Source: SLID01 sp041667545
Lineage (GTDB): Bacteria; Omnitrophota; Gorgyraeia; Tantalellales; Tantalellaceae
Assembly (NCBI GenBank): GCA_041667545.1
Contig: JBAYES010000056.1
Span: 1 to 12,512, forward strand
DNA: 12,512 bases
Direction: 5' to 3'
Shown one piece after another: positions 8,211 to 12,512 of the stretch. A program made the position numbers and the translations under genes. The notes below the pieces were generated by a model. The model was not told where the DNA came from, made no database searches, and saw only the letters and a list, made by a program, of their open reading frames with translations. Each line of letters starts with the position of its first letter. Positions within the stretch are counted from its first letter, which is position 1.

Positions 8211-8239
8211 ATGATAACATATGAACGGACAAAAGTAAA
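8211..8239 (-). promoter_or_regulatory. Sigma-70-type promoter for rpsO-pnp
   Basis: The minus strand shows TTTACT at 8239-8234 (4 of 6 matches to TTGACA), a 17-base spacer, and TATCAT at 8216-8211 (5 of 6 matches to TATAAT). The predicted start is near 8204, giving a leader of about 50 bases. It lies in the 196-base gap 8155-8350, the only long non-coding stretch in the window, between the accessory cluster and rpsO. I see no clear intrinsic terminator in the rest of that gap, so read-through from the upstream genes remains possible. Confidence 0.7.
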
Positions 8240-8350
8240 CGACATTATCGCTGGAACCGCCATAGGAAAGATCCGTGGATTTCTTACGATCTGCCGAACT
8301 TTAAAGCGCCGGAAGAACTGAATCCCCATAAAAACCCGGAGCAAAATCAA

Positions 8351-9916
8351 CTACGGCAAAGTTCTTCTGAAAACATCGCTAAGACGGTACACGTTAATAA
8401 CGGGCTTATAGGAGCGGTCAGGCCTCCCCCAATACGGAGATCTATACTTAAAGGCCGTATGAGGATGCTCCCATGACATTACCGGAGAAGCCCTCTCAAA
8501 GAAAATGTCACCCTTTTCTAAAGTAGCATGTCCGCCCGTCCCGGACGGGATTATGTAGGATACCCCGCCTCGCCGGTAATACTCATATATCGCAGGCCAA
8601 AAAATCTGGTATCGGTGGTCAGTTTTAGACCATTCCTTATGGCGGGCTATCGGAGGTACTGTATTGAATACAGTGTCACCTTCTTCCTTTAACCTTAAAT
8701 AGGTGGTTACCTGAGATTTCGGTATATTGTTTTTCTTCAGCCAGTCGGTTATCATGTCGGTCCTGAACATCTCTGTCGTTACCAGGTAGCTTATAAAAAA
8801 TGACGAGATCAAGAAGATCCAGGTTAGCCCGCTCACAAAGATCCTTCCCGTAAGGCCGCTTTTCCGGAACAAACTCACACAAGTATATCCGACACACCAG
8901 GAGACTACAGGACAGAGCCAGATCATATTCCTGTATTCGAACCCCCGATGCGCCCCTATCAGATTTCCCGCGATAAAGGCCCCTAATCCGGCGCATCCGT
9001 ACACAATTAGATAAAACAGCGGGGGTTTTCGTTTTTCAAAAAAAGTTTTGAATGAAAAAATAACAGCGGCGCAAACAAAAAATCCCCTGAAGATCGTGAT
9101 CGGGGACTGAAAAATGATACCTTTCAATATCCCGAAAAACCTCCGAAACCCGCCCCAAAAAGAGTATATGTCCGCGTAGTTAGTGGCCGATGAATAAGCT
9201 TTTAAAAACTTTTCGGAAAAAACATAGCCGTCTTTCATTCTCATAAAGACCTGCTCAAGCAGAAAATATCCGGCTGTCACACCAAGTATATACAAGACAA
9301 CACCGATAACTATACTTTTTACGCCTACCTTCTCCCTGTTGAAAAGCCACAATACTATCAGAGCTGTCCATCCTCCCGATAATATCAGATATGCCGAAGG
9401 ATGGATCGCGAAAAGAATAATTGAAAGCAAGCCCGCCAAAACGGCTTTTTTTTCATCTTTTTCCCTGATGATGTAAATGGCCAGAAGCATAAGAAGTAGA
9501 ATGAAAAAGTCAAGAAATACCGCGGGAAAGAGCGTTCTGGCGAAATTTATCCTGGCGGGAAAGACCGCGAATACCAGGGTACAGATGGCTGAAGTCCACT
9601 TATCCATCAATGACCGCGATATGAGGTAGAATAAAATGATACTGCCCAGTCCGAAAATACCCGCGGTATAGAAACCCGAATATTCCGCTGAATGCATCAA
9701 AAGGAACAAGGGCCTGCACAGAACGTAAATAAAAGGCCCCGATGGAAGCATCGCGTAAGCTCTTTCCTCGTCGGGGTCGAAGAGCCGCGCCCCCTCAAGA
9801 TTTCGAAAGTGAAAAAAAAGCCCCGATAGAAAGGCCAAAGCAACAACCATCCGAACGCGATTCTCAGCCGAAAAGAATTTATGGTAAAAGGAAAATATTG
9901 CGTCTGTCTTTTTCAT
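8351..9916 (-). CDS. Polytopic membrane protein, GT-C / GT39-like putative glycosyltransferase
   Basis: A 521-residue integral membrane protein with about ten to twelve hydrophobic segments, from near 23-37 to near 358-380, followed by a soluble tail of about 140 residues. After the first membrane helix comes an acidic DPDE motif at 47-50, placed like the catalytic Asp/Glu of the first external loop in GT-C enzymes (GT39/ArnT/PMT type), which use polyprenyl-phosphate sugars. A segment around 117-135 (FPARINFARTLFPAVFLDFF) resembles the second conserved loop of these families. The likely reaction is transfer of a sugar from a lipid carrier to an acceptor outside the membrane; donor and acceptor are unknown. 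Its ATG overlaps the stop of the upstream methyltransferase (ATGA) and has no Shine-Dalgarno sequence, so translation is probably coupled. A non-catalytic membrane protein of the same fold is an alternative. Confidence 0.7.
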   Translation of the reverse strand: MKKTDAIFSFYHKFFSAENRVRMVVALAFLSGLFFHFRNLEGARLFDPDEERAYAMLPSGPFIYVLCRPLFLLMHSAEYSGFYTAGIFGLGSIILFYLISRSLMDKWTSAICTLVFAVFPARINFARTLFPAVFLDFFILLLMLLAIYIIREKDEKKAVLAGLLSIILFAIHPSAYLILSGGWTALIVLWLFNREKVGVKSIVIGVVLYILGVTAGYFLLEQVFMRMKDGYVFSEKFLKAYSSATNYADIYSFWGGFRRFFGILKGIIFQSPITIFRGFFVCAAVIFSFKTFFEKRKPPLFYLIVYGCAGLGAFIAGNLIGAHRGFEYRNMIWLCPVVSWCVGYTCVSLFRKSGLTGRIFVSGLTWIFLISSFFISYLVTTEMFRTDMITDWLKKNNIPKSQVTTYLRLKEEGDTVFNTVPPIARHKEWSKTDHRYQIFWPAIYEYYRRGGVSYIIPSGTGGHATLEKGDIFFERASPVMSWEHPHTAFKYRSPYWGRPDRSYKPVINVYRLSDVFRRTLP

Positions 9917-10563
9917 TTTTTCATTATGAGCACATTGGTTACACCAAAACCCATCCTGTTATCGAATTTTTTAAGAAAATTAAGCATACTAACGGGAGTC
10001 TTATTCGGGACTATCAAACCGTGGGAAAACATTGCGAGCGGTTTCAGCCCGTTTCTCCGGCATTCTCTTTCAAGGAACTTCAATGAGAACTTCAAGGCCT
10101 TCCTTTCCTGAGCGACTATCGAGGAAAATAAAAAAACCGGAACGTTATTCCTGTTCGGTTCAATGACCACAACGTGCTTATCGGATACCCTTCTCATTTC
10201 CGAAAGCACTTTATCCATATCTCTAACATGATGAAGCAACGCGTGACAGAAAACCATGTCAAAAGAGTTATCCGCAAAATCAAGCCCTTCCGCGTCCATA
10301 AGATACTTATTTTTAACCGGATTCATTTTCAGCATGGTTTCTGAATAATCCACCGCATGCGTTTCGCAGATCTTGTCCAGATAAAACGAAAAGAAACCAT
10401 TACCCGCGCCGACGTCAAGAACCCTGGTCTTTTCACCGATATCGACGTGTTGTTTAATTTGTTCTATTTTAGAAAGAACATACTCCCTGACCACCGGGTG
10501 ATGCGGAGACCGTCTTTTTTTTAAACTTTTTCTTTCCCAATATCTTTTCTGAAATGGCATCAT
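9913..10563 (-). CDS. Class I SAM-dependent methyltransferase (Methyltransf_11 type)
   Basis: A 216-residue soluble Rossmann-fold methyltransferase. SAM-binding motif I is VLDVGAGNG at 48-56, an acidic residue ends strand 2 (VDYSE, D72), and the post-motif segment FDMVFCHALLHHV lies at 101-113, as in Methyltransf_11. A basic N-terminus (RYWERKSLKKRRSPHHP) precedes the fold. The C-terminal part, with PNRNNVPVFLF at 136-146, probably shapes the substrate pocket; the family does not predict the substrate. Two ATG codons are adjacent. The first overlaps the TGA of the radical SAM gene as ATGA, and the gene's own stop overlaps the GT-C start the same way. This double coupling suggests it acts in one pathway with both neighbours. 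Confidence 0.88.
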   Translation of the reverse strand: MMPFQKRYWERKSLKKRRSPHHPVVREYVLSKIEQIKQHVDIGEKTRVLDVGAGNGFFSFYLDKICETHAVDYSETMLKMNPVKNKYLMDAEGLDFADNSFDMVFCHALLHHVRDMDKVLSEMRRVSDKHVVVIEPNRNNVPVFLFSSIVAQERKALKFSLKFLERECRRNGLKPLAMFSHGLIVPNKTPVSMLNFLKKFDNRMGFGVTNVLIMKK

Positions 10564-11981
10564 TTTTTCTTCTGGAGCCTCAGAAAAACCCCCAATCCTT
10601 CCACAAGTATTTTCAGGTCATCAAATGTTTTTATCCGTCCGAACTTTTTAAAAACGTATCCGGGCCTTAAATAAAATTCCAAAAAAGCTCTTTTTTGCCA
10701 TGCTATAAGGTCTTTCCCGCTTATCTTATCCTGTACCAGAACGGGCTGCGCTTTGGTTATCGGGGCGAATCTTTCCCAATTCTCGGCGGAAGAGACAAAC
10801 CCGTGCTTTTTAGCTATCTCATAAAGACCGGTTCCCGGGAATGGAGCGGTTATAAAAAAAGTGGCATTATCCAGATCAAGGGATTTGGCAAAATCTATGG
10901 TCTTTCTTATTGTTTCAGGGGTTTCTCCGATATTTCCTATCATGAAGCTTGCATGCACCCTCATGCCTGCCGCGTTCACTGCCCTTACGGCTTTTCGGGC
11001 CATCTCTAAAGTTGACTGCTTTCTCATTATGTCCAGAATTTCCTGCGCCCCTGATTCCAGCCCGAAAGACACTTTTCTGCAACCGGCTTTTTTCATGGCA
11101 TTTGCCATTTCCATGTCAATAGAGTTTACCCGGCCGAAACATATCCATGCTATTTGGAGATCTTCCGCGCATATTCTATCACAGAACTCCATAACTCTCT
11201 GCCTGCTGATGGTGAAAGTATCATCATAAAAATTGAACTCACGGATCCCATAGGTATCAATGCAGTGTTTTATCTCCCCTATTATGCTTTCCATGGATCT
11301 ATACCTTACTCTTTTTTTCCAAATAAGCTTTGATATGCAATGTATACAATCGTACGGGCATCCTCGGGAACTTATTATCGAAGTGGAACTGAAATTGCTT
11401 ACTTTCTTTGTCGGGGCCGCGTAATATGAGCTCAGGTCAAAAAGGTCTCGGGCGGGAAAAGGTATTCCGTCTATGTCTTCGATCAGTTCCCTCTCCTCGT
11501 TAACAATAACTTTCCCGCCCTGTTTGTAGGCTATCCCGGGGATCCCGTCGTAGTGGTCGTCCCCTTCGCTTATCGCTGTGACTAATTCCGTGAAAGTGAT
11601 TTCTCCCTCCCCAAAAACCGTAAAATCAATATATGGGATCGAGGTTGTTTCCAGGGGGAAGGCTGTCGGATGGGCGCCCCCCACGACTATCTTGATCGAA
11701 CCATCTATGTTCTTTATGTCTTCGGCGATCTTTACTACATGTTTAAAGGCCGGCGTAGGGAAAGTAATACCCACAATGTCGGGAGAAAATTCCTTTACCC
11801 GTTCGCTTATTTGATCATATGACAGGCCGCTGTTCTCGCAGTCGATTATTTTGATCTCACAAACCGTCTTTTCTCTGACAGCTGCGGCCAAATACGCCAA
11901 GTTGAGAGGGATGGAATGCCCCCCGGAATTCTTTATTCCGCTCAGGTTTATATACGGCGGATTGATCAATAATATCTTCAT
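10560..11981 (-). CDS. B12-binding-domain radical SAM protein
   Basis: A 473-residue enzyme of the cobalamin-dependent radical SAM group. The N-terminal Rossmann-like B12-binding domain (about 1-130) opens MKILLINPPY and includes VGGAHPTAFPLE near 100-111 and FGEGE near 123-127. No DxHxxG motif is evident, as is usual for this subgroup. The radical SAM barrel has C208, C212 and C215 in GCPYDCIHC, the 4Fe-4S site, followed by GLESG at about 307-311 and MIGNIGETPE at about 347-356, both typical of the fold. Members methylate unreactive carbons or phosphinates, or rearrange rings; the substrate here is unknown. I chose the ATG at 11981 because GGGAGA lies just upstream and the family usually starts at this motif. 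A TTG at 12023 overlapping the upstream stop would add 14 residues. The gene ends in an ATGA overlap with a methyltransferase. Confidence 0.9.
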   Translation of the reverse strand: MKILLINPPYINLSGIKNSGGHSIPLNLAYLAAAVREKTVCEIKIIDCENSGLSYDQISERVKEFSPDIVGITFPTPAFKHVVKIAEDIKNIDGSIKIVVGGAHPTAFPLETTSIPYIDFTVFGEGEITFTELVTAISEGDDHYDGIPGIAYKQGGKVIVNEERELIEDIDGIPFPARDLFDLSSYYAAPTKKVSNFSSTSIISSRGCPYDCIHCISKLIWKKRVRYRSMESIIGEIKHCIDTYGIREFNFYDDTFTISRQRVMEFCDRICAEDLQIAWICFGRVNSIDMEMANAMKKAGCRKVSFGLESGAQEILDIMRKQSTLEMARKAVRAVNAAGMRVHASFMIGNIGETPETIRKTIDFAKSLDLDNATFFITAPFPGTGLYEIAKKHGFVSSAENWERFAPITKAQPVLVQDKISGKDLIAWQKRAFLEFYLRPGYVFKKFGRIKTFDDLKILVEGLGVFLRLQKKK

Positions 11982-12019
11982 GTTCTCCCGAAATAACAGC
12001 GCCTGTTTCCTGCGCAAAA

Positions 12020-12512
12020 TCAAAATTTCGCCCTGACAATGATGTTCCAGCTCAAAGGGCCTATCAGCCGGTTTAAATATTTCCCTATAAGATCGTCCAA
12101 TGCTACGGCAATGCGGGAAAGGATGACCATAACTATCTGCGGTTTAAGAACGACCTGGGCGAACGGAGTAGAGAAAAATCCCTGATGGATTATCTCAATA
12201 TCCTTTAATCCGTTTTCGCTCAATATTGCGAGAATATCTTTCTTTTTAAAAAATATCTGATCCGGCGAATATTCACTATCCACAAAAGTTCTTATCTTGC
12301 GCAATAAGCCTATTACAGGATTCCCCCCGTAAGGTTCAATAGCGATAAAGACCGCTCCGGGCGTAATATTTTTTTTTATACTTCTGAAAACATCGTTGAA
12401 TCCGCTCATGTGGTGAAGCGCGCCCACTCCCATGACTATGTCCGCTTTGTGCTCCAGACAAACCATTTCTTTGATATTCGCGCTAATGAAAGAAACCCTC
12501 TCATTGTTTTTG
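12020..12512 (-). CDS. SAM-dependent methyltransferase, C-terminal part (5' end outside window)
   Basis: The frame is open to the window edge, so about 163 residues of the C-terminal part are visible and the SAM-binding glycine motif lies outside. What remains shows a Methyltransf_11/12-like core: KADIVMGVGALHHM followed by a helix and PGAVFIAIEP, matching the strand 4, strand 5 and loop pattern of class I methyltransferases. Later segments such as SEYSPDQIFFKK and a closing PLSWNIIVRAKF strand resemble the lid and last strand of lipid- or sugar-acting family members. The methionine at 12466 is internal; codons continue upstream without a stop. The TGA at 12022-12020 precedes the radical SAM gene ATG by 38 bases, so they are probably in one operon. 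The substrate is unknown. Confidence 0.8.
   Translation of the reverse strand, partial: KNNERVSFISANIKEMVCLEHKADIVMGVGALHHMSGFNDVFRSIKKNITPGAVFIAIEPYGGNPVIGLLRKIRTFVDSEYSPDQIFFKKKDILAILSENGLKDIEIIHQGFFSTPFAQVVLKPQIVMVILSRIAVALDDLIGKYLNRLIGPLSWNIIVRAKF

Noticed and set aside
7973..8350. 125-residue minus-strand frame upstream of and overlapping rpsO
   Set aside because: Starts at a TTG without a ribosome binding site, spans the promoter and leader, and its second half is the shifted frame of rpsO.
8281..8350. Possible intrinsic terminator after the GT-C gene
   Set aside because: The only dyad, around CTTTAAAG, loses pairing after four bases and is not followed by a T-run on the minus strand.
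8676..8996. 106-residue minus-strand frame inside the GT-C gene
   Set aside because: Shifted frame of the membrane protein gene, rich in Arg and Asp, with no motif; the main frame is intact so it is not a frameshift fragment.

Overview
The window is bacterial chromosomal DNA with every supported gene on the minus strand, so transcription runs from high to low coordinates. Eleven coding regions pack almost the whole window; two are cut by its edges. There are no tRNA or rRNA genes, insertion sequences, CRISPR arrays or long repeats that I can see. Moderate base composition, a polyprenyl-phosphate recycling enzyme, RodZ and a cobalamin-type radical SAM protein fit an uncultured, Gram-negative-like bacterium. 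A member of Omnitrophota or a nearby lineage is a guess from gene style and order, not something the sequence proves.

Region 1 (12512 down to 8351) is an accessory cluster: a 5'-truncated SAM methyltransferase, a B12-binding-domain radical SAM protein, a second SAM methyltransferase and a polytopic GT-C/GT39-like membrane protein. The last three are joined by 4-base ATGA start/stop overlaps, which implies translational coupling and a shared task. The gene content suggests making or decorating a lipid, polyprenol or surface glycan, but the substrate cannot be read from the sequence.

Region 2 (8350 to about 5747) is the classic rpsO-pnp pair. It starts with the only sizeable intergenic gap in the window. 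That gap carries a good sigma-70-type promoter, a possible leader hairpin and a near-perfect Shine-Dalgarno sequence in front of rpsO.

Region 3 (5716 to 1) continues with no clear break: dut, uppP, ftsK/spoIIIE, rodZ, rimO and the first codons of a probable pgsA. Spacers are only 2 to 30 bases and the last junction is an ATGA overlap, so rpsO through pgsA may form one long transcript. It joins RNA turnover and translation (S15, PNPase, RimO), nucleotide hygiene (Dut), carrier-lipid recycling and phospholipid synthesis (UppP, PgsA), chromosome segregation (FtsK) and cell shape (RodZ). This is mostly conserved housekeeping. The least explained parts are the upstream methyltransferase/radical SAM/glycosyltransferase cluster and the rpsO leader.
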